63,413 bases of DNA from Brevibacillus fluminis (GTDB lineage: Bacteria > Bacillota > Bacilli > Brevibacillales > Brevibacillaceae), in NCBI RefSeq assembly GCF_003710825.1, contig NZ_RHHQ01000030.1:1-63413 (forward strand), written 5' to 3'. Under the pieces are notes generated by a model that ran no database searches, had not been told where the DNA came from, and worked only from the letters and a program-made list of their open reading frames with translations. A program made the position numbers and the translations under genes. This document shows positions 23,916-32,773 of the stretch, one piece after another (the stretch's first letter is position 1; each line of letters opens with the position of its first letter).

Positions 23916-26900
23916 TTGGCAGGTAATCTGATTCAGTGCGGCCGACACCGCCAGCGTCGTACGTATTCACGTATTAACGAGGTGCTGGGTCTACCTAATT
24001 TGATTGAGATTCAGCAAAAGTCCTACCAATGGTTCTTGGATGAAGGTCTGCGCGAAATGTTCCAAGATATTTCGCCTATTCAAGACTTCACGGGCAACCT
24101 AGTTCTGGAGTTCATTGACTACAGCTTGGGTGAGCCGAAATACGATGTGGATGAATCAAAAGAACGCGACGTTACATTTGCGGCTCCACTTCGTGTGAAA
24201 GTCCGCTTGTTGAACAAGGAAACAGGCGAAGTGAAGGAACAGGAAGTCTTCATGGGTGATTTCCCACTGATGACTGAAACCGGTACCTTTGTCATTAATG
24301 GAGCGGAACGTGTAATCGTCAGCCAGCTTGTTCGTTCTCCTAGTGTTTATTATAACAATAAGATGGACAAAAATGGTAAGCAAACTTACACAGCTACGGT
24401 GATCCCGAATCGCGGAGCTTGGCTTGAGCTCGAGACGGACGCCAAAGATATCGTCTATGTCCGTATCGACCGTACGCGTAAAATTCCGGTGACGGTTCTT
24501 TTGCGTGCATTAGGCTTTGGTTCCGATGTGGAGATCCTCCAGCTGCTGGGTGAGGATGAATATATCAAAAATACGTTGGAAAAAGACAACACCGATTCGA
24601 CCGAGAAAGCGCTCATTGAAATCTACGAGCGTCTGCGTCCGGGCGAACCGCCAACAGTTGACAATGCGAAAAGCTTGTTGGTGTCCCGTTTCTTTGATCC
24701 AAAACGTTACGATCTGGCATCTGTAGGTCGTTATAAAATGAACAAAAAGCTGCATATCAAAAATCGCTTGTACAACCAGCGCTTGGCTGAAACGCTTGTG
24801 GACACGAATACAGGCGAGATCATTGCGGAAGCAGGTCAAATCATCGATCGCCGTCTGCTTGATCGTATTTTGCCGATGCTGGAAGAAAGCGTGGGCTATA
24901 TTGATGTGCGCACGCATGGTGGCGTCTTGGAAGAAGAGGCTGTGCGCCTGCAATCCATCAATATTTTCTCTCCGAATGAAGATGGCAAAGTGATTAAAGT
25001 CATCGGAAACGGCAATGTAGAAAAAACGATTAAAAACATCACGCCAGCGGATATCGTGTCGGCTATCAACTACTTTATCGACCTGCTCCACGGAGTGGGT
25101 ACGACAGACGATATCGACCACTTGGGTAACCGCCGCCTCCGTTCCGTTGGTGAACTGCTGCAGAATCAATTCCGCATCGGTTTGTCTCGTATGGAACGCG
25201 TTGTGCGCGAGCGTATGTCGATCCAGGACCAAAACCAAATCACGCCGCAAGCCTTGATCAATATCCGTCCGGTTATTGCATCGATCAAGGAATTCTTCGG
25301 TAGCTCGCAGCTTTCCCAGTTCATGGACCAAACCAACCCGCTTGCTGAATTGACGCACAAACGCCGTCTGTCTGCACTCGGACCAGGTGGTTTGACTCGT
25401 GAGCGCGCTGGCTTTGAAGTGCGCGACGTTCACCACTCTCACTATGGCCGTATGTGTCCAATTGAAACGCCAGAGGGTCCGAACATCGGGTTGATCAACT
25501 CGTTGTCTTCCTTTGCGCGTATCAATGACTATGGCTTTATCGAAACGCCTCGCCGTAAAATCGACGCGGAAACCGGTCGTGTACTCAATGAAGTTGAATA
25601 CCTGACGGCTGACGAGGAAGATGTCTATAACGTGGCGCAAGCGAACCAGCCATTGACTGAAGATGGCTTCTACGTGAATGAGATGGTTATCTGCCGTCGT
25701 AAAGGTGAGCCGTTAAGCGTACCTCGCGACAAGGTAGACTACATGGACGTTTCGCCAAAACAGGTTGTATCCGTTGCGACAGCGTTGATTCCGTTCCTTG
25801 AGAACGATGACGCCAACCGCGCGCTGATGGGTTCGAACATGCAGCGTCAAGCGGTTCCACTGTTGATTCCGCAGGCGCCATTCGTAGGTACAGGTATGGA
25901 ACACAAAGCGGCGCAAGACTCCGGTGTTGCGATCGTTGCGAAATGGCCTGGCCAAGTAGAAAAGGTTACTGCCCGTGAAATTTTGGTGCGTCGTTACAAG
26001 GAAATCGACGGCAAAAAAATCGCAGGCGATCTGGATAGATATAAATTGCACAAATTCATTCGTTCCAACCAAGGAACGTGTATCAACCAACGCCCAATCG
26101 TTAAAGCAGGCGACTGGATCGTGCCGGGCGATATTATTGGGGATGGACCATCCACTGAGAAGGGCGAATTGGCCCTTGGACGCAACGTTATCGTCGCGTT
26201 TATGACGTGGGAAGGTTACAACTACGAAGATGCGATTTTGCTCAGTGAAAAACTGGTGAAAGACGATGTCTACACCTCGATTCACATCGAAGAATATGAG
26301 TCAGAAGCGCGCGACACCAAGCTGGGGCCAGAAGAAATTACCCGTGACATTCCAAACGTGGGTGAGGACGCTCTGAAAAACCTCGATGAGCGCGGTATCG
26401 TTCGCATCGGTGCGGAAATTCAAGACGGCGATATTCTGGTTGGTAAAGTAACACCTAAAGGTGTAACCGAGTTGACTGCGGAAGAGCGTCTGTTGCATGC
26501 GATCTTTGGTGAGAAGGCGCGCGAAGTGCGCGATACTTCCCTGCGTGTGCCACATGGCGGTTCCGGTATCATCGTGGACGTGAAAGTATTTACCCGTGAC
26601 AACGGTGATGAATTGCCACCTGGCGTAAACCAGCTGGTACGTGTCTATATTGCACAAAAACGTAAAATCTCCGTCGGCGACAAAATGGCCGGACGCCATG
26701 GTAACAAAGGGGTTATCGCCCGGATCATGGCTGAGGAAGATATGCCATTCCTGCCAGATGGCTCTCCTGTTGAGATCGTATTGAACCCGTTGGGCGTTCC
26801 GTCGCGGATGAACATCGGTCAGGTTCTTGAGACTCACTTGGGCATGGCTGCCAAGGTCTTGGGCATCCACGTTTCTACACCGGTATTTGACGGTGCGCAC

Positions 26901-27455
26901 CAAGAGGATGTCTTCAAGACGCTGGATGAAGCAGGTTTGGACCGCGATGGTAAAACGTTGCTGTTTGACGGTCGGACAGGTGAACCGTTTGATCGTCGGG
27001 TAACGGTAGGTTGCGTGTACATGCTGAAATTGGCTCACTTGGTTGATGACAAGATCCATGCGCGTTCTACTGGACCATACTCGCTCGTTACGCAGCAGCC
27101 ACTGGGCGGTAAAGCGCAGTTCGGTGGTCAGCGTTTCGGGGAGATGGAGGTTTGGGCGCTCGAAGCATACGGGGCCGCTTATACCTTGCAGGAAATTCTT
27201 ACTGTCAAATCGGATGACGTGGTGGGTCGCGTGAAGACCTATGAAGCCATCGTAAAAGGCGAAAACGTTCCAGAGCCAGGCGTTCCAGAGTCCTTCAAAG
27301 TATTGATCAAGGAACTGCAAAGCTTGGGTATGGACGTCAAGATCTTGTCCGGTGATGAGAAGGAAATCGAAATGCGTGAGATTGATGAAGAGGACGAAGG
27401 AACAGGTGAAAAACTGAATCTCGTACTCGAAACAGGAAGTATGGAAGAAGAGTAA
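23916..27455 (+). CDS. rpoB: RNA polymerase beta subunit
   Basis: A 1179-aa catalytic subunit of RNA polymerase. The N-terminus GRHRQRRTYSRINEV and the rifampicin-binding region (FGSSQLSQFMDQTNPLAEL, HKRRLSALGPGG) are intact and look drug-sensitive at the usual positions; HYGRMCPIETPEGPNIGLI and KMAGRHGNKGV near the active site are present. TTG 23916 follows GGGGTGA, as in Bacillus where TTG is also used; GTG 23907 is part of the ribosome site. The C-terminus is acidic (EEDEGTGEK). Confidence 0.98.
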   Translation: MAGNLIQCGRHRQRRTYSRINEVLGLPNLIEIQQKSYQWFLDEGLREMFQDISPIQDFTGNLVLEFIDYSLGEPKYDVDESKERDVTFAAPLRVKVRLLNKETGEVKEQEVFMGDFPLMTETGTFVINGAERVIVSQLVRSPSVYYNNKMDKNGKQTYTATVIPNRGAWLELETDAKDIVYVRIDRTRKIPVTVLLRALGFGSDVEILQLLGEDEYIKNTLEKDNTDSTEKALIEIYERLRPGEPPTVDNAKSLLVSRFFDPKRYDLASVGRYKMNKKLHIKNRLYNQRLAETLVDTNTGEIIAEAGQIIDRRLLDRILPMLEESVGYIDVRTHGGVLEEEAVRLQSINIFSPNEDGKVIKVIGNGNVEKTIKNITPADIVSAINYFIDLLHGVGTTDDIDHLGNRRLRSVGELLQNQFRIGLSRMERVVRERMSIQDQNQITPQALINIRPVIASIKEFFGSSQLSQFMDQTNPLAELTHKRRLSALGPGGLTRERAGFEVRDVHHSHYGRMCPIETPEGPNIGLINSLSSFARINDYGFIETPRRKIDAETGRVLNEVEYLTADEEDVYNVAQANQPLTEDGFYVNEMVICRRKGEPLSVPRDKVDYMDVSPKQVVSVATALIPFLENDDANRALMGSNMQRQAVPLLIPQAPFVGTGMEHKAAQDSGVAIVAKWPGQVEKVTAREILVRRYKEIDGKKIAGDLDRYKLHKFIRSNQGTCINQRPIVKAGDWIVPGDIIGDGPSTEKGELALGRNVIVAFMTWEGYNYEDAILLSEKLVKDDVYTSIHIEEYESEARDTKLGPEEITRDIPNVGEDALKNLDERGIVRIGAEIQDGDILVGKVTPKGVTELTAEERLLHAIFGEKAREVRDTSLRVPHGGSGIIVDVKVFTRDNGDELPPGVNQLVRVYIAQKRKISVGDKMAGRHGNKGVIARIMAEEDMPFLPDGSPVEIVLNPLGVPSRMNIGQVLETHLGMAAKVLGIHVSTPVFDGAHQEDVFKTLDEAGLDRDGKTLLFDGRTGEPFDRRVTVGCVYMLKLAHLVDDKIHARSTGPYSLVTQQPLGGKAQFGGQRFGEMEVWALEAYGAAYTLQEILTVKSDDVVGRVKTYEAIVKGENVPEPGVPESFKVLIKELQSLGMDVKILSGDEKEIEMREIDEEDEGTGEKLNLVLETGSMEEE

Positions 27456-27484
27456 GATTCCGTTGCAAAGGGAGGTAGTGCCCT

Positions 27485-30400
27485 GTGATAGATGTAAATA
27501 ACTTTGAATATATGAAGATCGGTCTGGCATCGCCGGACAAGATTCGCTCTTGGTCATTCGGTGAGGTTAAAAAGCCGGAGACAATCAACTATCGTACACT
27601 GAAACCAGAGAAGGACGGTTTGTTCTGCGAGCGCATCTTCGGTCCAACGAAGGACTGGGAGTGCCATTGCGGTAAATACAAGCGCGTTCGCTACAAAGGC
27701 GTAGTCTGCGATCGATGCGGAGTGGAGGTTACACGCGCCAAAGTTCGTCGTGAGCGTATGGGTCACATCGAACTGGCGGCTCCTGTATCGCACATCTGGT
27801 ATTTCAAAGGTATTCCTAGCCGTATGGGCCTCGTGCTTGACATGTCGCCTCGTTCGCTGGAAGAAGTTATCTATTTTGCTTCTTATGTCGTAACGGATGC
27901 TGGCGACACACCTTTGGATAAAAAACAACTCTTGTCTGAAAAAGAGTACCGTAACTATCGCGAGAAATACGGCTACTCGTTCCAAGCGATGATGGGGGCA
28001 GAAGCAATCAAGCGTCTGCTCGCTGAAATCGATTTGGATAAAGAAGTGGATTTCCTGAAAGAAGACCTCAAAACTTCCCAGGGGCAACGTCGCAACCGTG
28101 CGATCAAGCGCCTGGAAGTACTCGAGGCATTCCGCAACTCCGGCAACCGTCCTGATTGGATGGTGCTGGATGTATTGCCGGTAATCCCACCTGAATTGCG
28201 TCCGATGGTACAGCTGGACGGCGGACGTTTCGCAACCTCCGACCTGAATGACCTGTACCGCCGCGTAATCAACCGTAATAACCGCTTGAAGCGCCTGTTG
28301 GAGCTGGGAGCGCCTGATATTATCGTACAAAATGAAAAACGTATGCTGCAGGAAGCTGTGGATGCGCTGATCGACAACGGTCGTCGTGGCCGTCCAGTAA
28401 CTGGACCAGGTAACCGTCCGTTGAAATCGCTCAGCCACATGTTGAAAGGGAAACAAGGTCGTTTCCGTCAAAACCTGCTGGGTAAACGCGTTGACTACTC
28501 CGGTCGTTCCGTAATCGTTGTCGGACCGAACCTGAAAATGTACCAATGCGGCTTGCCGAAAGAAATGGCGTTGGAGCTGTTCAAACCTTTCGTGATGAAA
28601 GAACTCGTCGCAAAAGGTCTTGCTCACAACATCAAGAGTGCAAAACGCAAAGTAGAACGCGTGCAGCCTGAAGTTTGGGACGTATTGGAAGAAGTCATCC
28701 GCGAACATCCGGTGCTTCTCAACCGCGCTCCTACCCTTCACCGTTTGGGTATTCAGGCATTCGAACCGATCCTGGTCGAGGGCCGCGCGATCCGTTTGCA
28801 CCCGCTCGTATGTACAGCGTATAACGCTGACTTCGACGGTGACCAAATGGCCGTTCACGTGCCTCTCTCTGCTGAAGCACAAGCGGAAGCCCGCATCCTG
28901 ATGCTGGCTGCGCAAAACATCCTGAACCCGAAAGATGGTAAACCGGTTGTAACTCCGTCCCAGGACATGGTGCTCGGTTCTTACTATCTGACGCTTGAGC
29001 GCGAAGGCGACAAAGGCGAGGGTAGCGTTTATCGTGATGCTCCTGATGCGATTGCAGCTTATCAAAACGGCTTTATCGGCTTGCATACGCGCATCGCGAT
29101 TCCTCCGAAGAAATTGGGCAAAACATCGTTTACGGAAAAACAACTGGACGCACTGCTGGTAACAACTGTAGGGAAAATCATCTTCAATGAGATCTTCCCC
29201 CCAGAGCTGCCGTTCATCAATACACCAAGCAAGTCCAACCTGCAAACACAAGTGTCCGACGAGTTCTTTATCTTTGAGAAAGGTGCTGACGTCAAAGCAT
29301 TTGTGAAGGCTCTTCCTGAGAACAGTGCAGTGAAGAAAGGCTTCCTTGGCACCATCATCTCCGAGTGCTTCCGCCGTTTCGGCACGATGTTCACATCGGT
29401 GATCTTGGACAAAATCAAGGAACTGGGCTTTACCTATTCAACAAAAGCCGGTATCACGATTGCCGTACATGATATCGTTGTGCCGGAGAAGAAAAAGGAA
29501 ATTCTCGCGAAAGCGGATGAAGACGTTGCGAAGGTTATGCAACAATATCGCCGTGGTCTGATCACAGATGATGAGCGCTATGACCGCGTCATTTCCATCT
29601 GGTCCAAAGCGAAAGATCAAGTAACCGATGTATTGATGAAATCCATGGATAAGTTTAATGCGATCTTCATGATGGCCAACTCCGGTGCCCGCGGTAACGT
29701 ATCGCAGATCACCCAGCTGGCCGGTATGCGCGGTCTCATGGCGAACCCAACTGGACGAATTATCGAGTTGCCGATCAAGTCCAACTTCCGTGAAGGTCTG
29801 ACGGTATTGGAATACTTTATCTCTACGCATGGTGCGCGTAAAGGTTTGGCGGATACGGCACTGCGTACAGCTGACTCGGGTTACTTGACTCGTCGTCTGG
29901 TTGACGTAGCACAGGACGTCATTGTGCGCGATATCGATTGCGGTACGGATAAAGGGATTCGCGTTACGGCTATTCGCGACGGTAAGGAAGAAATTGAAAA
30001 ACTGGCTGACCGTTTGATCGGACGTACGTGCTTTGAGACGGTTCGCCATCCGGAAACAGGAGAAATCCTGATTCATCGCAATGAAGAAATCACTGAAGAA
30101 ATGACCGAAGAGCTGACTCGTTTGGGCATCACGGATGTTTACATCCGTAACGTTCTGTCTTGCCGTACCAGCCACGGGGTGTGCAAACGTTGCTATGGAC
30201 GCAACCTGGCGACAGGTGCGGAAGTGGAGATCGGGGAAGCTGTCGGTATCATCGCGGCACAATCGATCGGTGAGCCTGGTACACAGCTGACCATGCGTAC
30301 GTTCCATACCGGTGGGGTAGCTGGAGACGATATCACGCAAGGTTTGCCGCGTATTCAAGAGTTGTTTGAGGCGCGCAACCCGAAAGGTCAAGCGGTTATC

Positions 30401-31120
30401 ACGGAAATCGATGGTGAAGTCGTTGATATCCGTGAAGGTAAAGACCGTCGTGAGGTCGAAGTCCGCGGTGACGCAGAGAACAAGGTATACCCTGCGCCAT
30501 ATGGTTCGCGTATCAAAGTAAGCGTCGGTGCCAAGCTAAATGCGGGTGATGAGCTGACCGAGGGTTCTGTTGACCCGAAAGAAATGCTTAAAGTTCGCGG
30601 CATGCGTGGCGTATCCAACTACATCCTGCAAGAAGTACAAAAAGTGTACCGTATGCAAGGGGTAGAAATTAACGATAAGCACGTTGAGGTAATGATTCGT
30701 CAGATGCTGCGTAAAATCCGTGTACAGGACAGCGGTGAAACCGATTTGCTGCCAGGATCCTTTGTGGAAGTAAATGAGTTCGAATTGGCCAACGCCAAAG
30801 TTCTCATGGAAGGTCGTAGTCCTGCTGTCGGCCGCCCTGTACTGCTCGGTATTACCAAAGCATCTCTCGAGACAGACTCGTTCCTTTCCGCGGCTTCCTT
30901 CCAGGAAACCACTCGCGTGTTGACCGATGCTGCAATCAAAGGCAAAGTCGACAAACTGCTGGGTCTGAAAGAGAACGTCATTATCGGAAAACTGGTTCCA
31001 GCCGGAACAGGTATGTCCCGTTACCGCAACACAAGCGTGCAAACGCTGGCTGACTATGAAGCTGGTGTGAATGGTCAGTCCGAGAGCGAACGTGAAGCAG
31101 TAACTGCGATCGAATCGTAA
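27485..31120 (+). CDS. rpoC: RNA polymerase beta' subunit
   Basis: A 1211-aa catalytic subunit. The N-terminal zinc ribbon (CHCGKYKRVRYKGVVCDRCG), the catalytic magnesium loop NADFDGDQM, the trigger-loop region around GMRGLMANPTG, and the second zinc site (CRTSHGVCKRCYG) are present. GTG 27485 follows AAAGGGAGGT. It is co-transcribed with rpoB (29-base gap) and followed by a strong terminator. Confidence 0.98.
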   Translation: MIDVNNFEYMKIGLASPDKIRSWSFGEVKKPETINYRTLKPEKDGLFCERIFGPTKDWECHCGKYKRVRYKGVVCDRCGVEVTRAKVRRERMGHIELAAPVSHIWYFKGIPSRMGLVLDMSPRSLEEVIYFASYVVTDAGDTPLDKKQLLSEKEYRNYREKYGYSFQAMMGAEAIKRLLAEIDLDKEVDFLKEDLKTSQGQRRNRAIKRLEVLEAFRNSGNRPDWMVLDVLPVIPPELRPMVQLDGGRFATSDLNDLYRRVINRNNRLKRLLELGAPDIIVQNEKRMLQEAVDALIDNGRRGRPVTGPGNRPLKSLSHMLKGKQGRFRQNLLGKRVDYSGRSVIVVGPNLKMYQCGLPKEMALELFKPFVMKELVAKGLAHNIKSAKRKVERVQPEVWDVLEEVIREHPVLLNRAPTLHRLGIQAFEPILVEGRAIRLHPLVCTAYNADFDGDQMAVHVPLSAEAQAEARILMLAAQNILNPKDGKPVVTPSQDMVLGSYYLTLEREGDKGEGSVYRDAPDAIAAYQNGFIGLHTRIAIPPKKLGKTSFTEKQLDALLVTTVGKIIFNEIFPPELPFINTPSKSNLQTQVSDEFFIFEKGADVKAFVKALPENSAVKKGFLGTIISECFRRFGTMFTSVILDKIKELGFTYSTKAGITIAVHDIVVPEKKKEILAKADEDVAKVMQQYRRGLITDDERYDRVISIWSKAKDQVTDVLMKSMDKFNAIFMMANSGARGNVSQITQLAGMRGLMANPTGRIIELPIKSNFREGLTVLEYFISTHGARKGLADTALRTADSGYLTRRLVDVAQDVIVRDIDCGTDKGIRVTAIRDGKEEIEKLADRLIGRTCFETVRHPETGEILIHRNEEITEEMTEELTRLGITDVYIRNVLSCRTSHGVCKRCYGRNLATGAEVEIGEAVGIIAAQSIGEPGTQLTMRTFHTGGVAGDDITQGLPRIQELFEARNPKGQAVITEIDGEVVDIREGKDRREVEVRGDAENKVYPAPYGSRIKVSVGAKLNAGDELTEGSVDPKEMLKVRGMRGVSNYILQEVQKVYRMQGVEINDKHVEVMIRQMLRKIRVQDSGETDLLPGSFVEVNEFELANAKVLMEGRSPAVGRPVLLGITKASLETDSFLSAASFQETTRVLTDAAIKGKVDKLLGLKENVIIGKLVPAGTGMSRYRNTSVQTLADYEAGVNGQSESEREAVTAIES

Positions 31121-31140
31121 TCAGGCTAGAAAAGATAGAG

Positions 31141-31192
31141 TTGCAAGGTGTTCTTCTCATAGGAGAATGAACACCTTGCAAAATTTCTTTTT
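31141..31192 (+). terminator. rho-independent terminator after rpoC
   Basis: TTGCAAGGTGTTC pairs with GAACACCTTGCAA (31141-31181), with a nested TTCTC/GAGAA stem and then AATTTCTTTTT. It ends the rpoBC transcript. Confidence 0.85.
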
Positions 31193-31201
31193 GATAATGT
31201 G

Positions 31202-31230
31202 TTGACATTAGCCTATAAAGCTGATAAGAT
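31202..31230 (+). promoter_or_regulatory. sigma-A promoter of ybxF-rpsL-rpsG
   Basis: A perfect TTGACA (31202-31207) and TAAGAT (31225-31230), 17-base spacer, with an extended -10 TG at 31222-31223. Confidence 0.75.
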
Positions 31231-31275
31231 GTTCAAGTGCGCCTGATATTCTTTGCTTTGGAGGATATGAGAATC

Positions 31276-31530
31276 ATGTCTTATGAAAAAGTAGAGCGGG
31301 CAAAAGAGTTAGCAATTGGGATTAACCAAACGATCAAAACGATTGAAGCTGACAAAGCTGAGGAAGTTTATATAGCCAAGGATGCGGAAAAACGTTTGAC
31401 TCAAAAGATTGCTAACCTATGCAAAGAGAAGGGTGTTCCAGTCATTACCGTCGATTCCATGCGGCGCCTCGGCAAAGCATGTGGTATTGAGGTAGGCGCA
31501 GCATCAGCTGCGATCAAGAAAAACGGTTAA
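31276..31530 (+). CDS. ybxF: L7Ae-family ribosomal protein (YbxF)
   Basis: An 84-aa L7Ae/L30e/S12e-fold protein; Bacillus YbxF binds kink-turn RNA and associates with ribosomes. The C-terminal signature MRRLGKACGIEVGAASAAI is clear. ATG 31276 is chosen (protein starts MSYEKVERAKEL) with GGAGG 11 bases upstream; the in-frame ATG at 31267 is too close to that site. First gene of the str operon here. Confidence 0.93.
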   Translation: MSYEKVERAKELAIGINQTIKTIEADKAEEVYIAKDAEKRLTQKIANLCKEKGVPVITVDSMRRLGKACGIEVGAASAAIKKNG

Positions 31531-31650
31531 CAATGTTTTTGTTGATAAGGTGCGCGTGCAGCTTGTCCGACAAAGACTTTCTATTTGACCAAAAATGACT
31601 CACCTGGATCTGTGGTCTTGAATGAAGGAAATCAGGAAGGAGGTACAAAT

Positions 31651-32094
31651 ATGCCTACAATGAACCAACTTGTTCGCAAAGGTCGCGAAGACAAAATCGT
31701 GAAGTCGAAGTCTCCTGCTCTCCAAAAAGGATACAACAGCTTCAAGAAGTCCCAAACGAACCAAAGCTCGCCTCAAAAACGTGGTGTGTGCACTCGTGTG
31801 GGTACAATGACACCGAAAAAACCAAACTCCGCGTTGCGTAAATACGCTCGTGTACGTTTGACTAACGGTATCGAGGTTACTGCCTACATCGGCGGTATCG
31901 GCCACAACCTGCAGGAGCATAGCGTCGTACTCGTACGTGGCGGTCGTGTAAAAGACTTGCCAGGGGTACGTTACCACATCGTTCGTGGTGCGCTTGACAC
32001 AGCTGGTGTGAACAACCGTAAACAAGGTCGTTCCAAATATGGTACGAAACGTCCAAAACCAGGTCAAGCAGCTGCAGCAACAAAGAAAAAATAA
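31651..32094 (+). CDS. rpsL: ribosomal protein S12
   Basis: A 147-aa decoding-centre protein. The conserved core has TPKKPNSALRKYARV (the lysine that is changed in streptomycin resistance is wild-type here) and DLPGVRYHIVRGALD. An alanine- and lysine-rich tail (PGQAAAATKKK) makes it about 9 residues longer than Bacillus S12. GGAGG precedes ATG 31651. Confidence 0.98.
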   Translation: MPTMNQLVRKGREDKIVKSKSPALQKGYNSFKKSQTNQSSPQKRGVCTRVGTMTPKKPNSALRKYARVRLTNGIEVTAYIGGIGHNLQEHSVVLVRGGRVKDLPGVRYHIVRGALDTAGVNNRKQGRSKYGTKRPKPGQAAAATKKK

Positions 32095-32154
32095 GATCAA
32101 AGATCGGTTAGCGATCTGATTAGCTAAACATCAATCAAAGAAGGAGGGAACAAG

Positions 32155-32625
32155 ATGCCACGCAAAGGTCCAGTTACGCGCCGCGACGTATTGCCAGATC
32201 CAATTCATAACAGCAAGTTGGTTACTCGTTTGATCAACCGTCTCATGTTGGATGGTAAACGCGGTACAGCACAAAATCTGCTTTACAGTGCATTCAACAT
32301 CATCCAGGAGCGCACAGGTCGCAATCCGATGGAAGTGTTTGAAGAAGCTCTGAAAAACATTATGCCAGTTCTGGAAGTTAAAGCTCGCCGTGTCGGTGGT
32401 GCTAACTATCAAGTTCCAATCGAAGTAAAACCTGAGCGCCGTACGACGCTCGGTCTGCGTTGGTTGGTTAACTACTCCCGCAACCGCGGTGAGAAGACGA
32501 TGGAACTGCGTCTCGCGAACGAAATCTTGGATGCAGCCAACAACACTGGCGCAGCCGTGAAAAAACGCGAAGACACTCACAAAATGGCTGAAGCCAACAA
32601 AGCGTTCGCGCACTATCGTTGGTAG
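32155..32625 (+). CDS. rpsG: ribosomal protein S7
   Basis: A 156-aa primary assembly protein of the 30S head. The start PRKGPVTRRDVLPDP and GGANYQVPIEVKPERR are typical. AGGAGGG precedes the ATG. In E. coli the rpsL-rpsG spacer is an S7 control site; the 60-base spacer here shows no obvious equivalent. Confidence 0.98.
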   Translation: MPRKGPVTRRDVLPDPIHNSKLVTRLINRLMLDGKRGTAQNLLYSAFNIIQERTGRNPMEVFEEALKNIMPVLEVKARRVGGANYQVPIEVKPERRTTLGLRWLVNYSRNRGEKTMELRLANEILDAANNTGAAVKKREDTHKMAEANKAFAHYRW

Positions 32626-32651
32626 AATCCAACGCAGGCGATCCGCTTTTA

Positions 32652-32736
32652 TTCCACAAGAAACGTTTCGGCGTCTCTTGTGGAATTTGAATGTGACCGC
32701 TTGCTTTTAGCAAAAAACGGTCTCGACCGTTTTTTG
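32652..32736 (+). terminator. two strong hairpins between rpsG and fusA
   Basis: TTCCACAAGA pairs with TCTTGTGGAA (32652-32685), extended by an inner ACG/CGT past one mismatch. CAAAAAACGGT then pairs with ACCGTTTTTTG around CTCG (32711-32736), which looks like a rho-independent terminator with arms for both directions. No clear promoter is visible between it and fusA, so partial read-through is inferred. Confidence 0.65.
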
Positions 32737-32773
32737 CCTATTCTCACATACGAGTATGGAAGGAGCATACCTA

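Noticed and set aside
27554..29251. Reverse-strand open frame of 565 codons inside rpoC
   Set aside because: Antisense shadow of rpoC; its composition (rich in His, Phe, Gln) is typical of antisense translation and it has no ribosome site.
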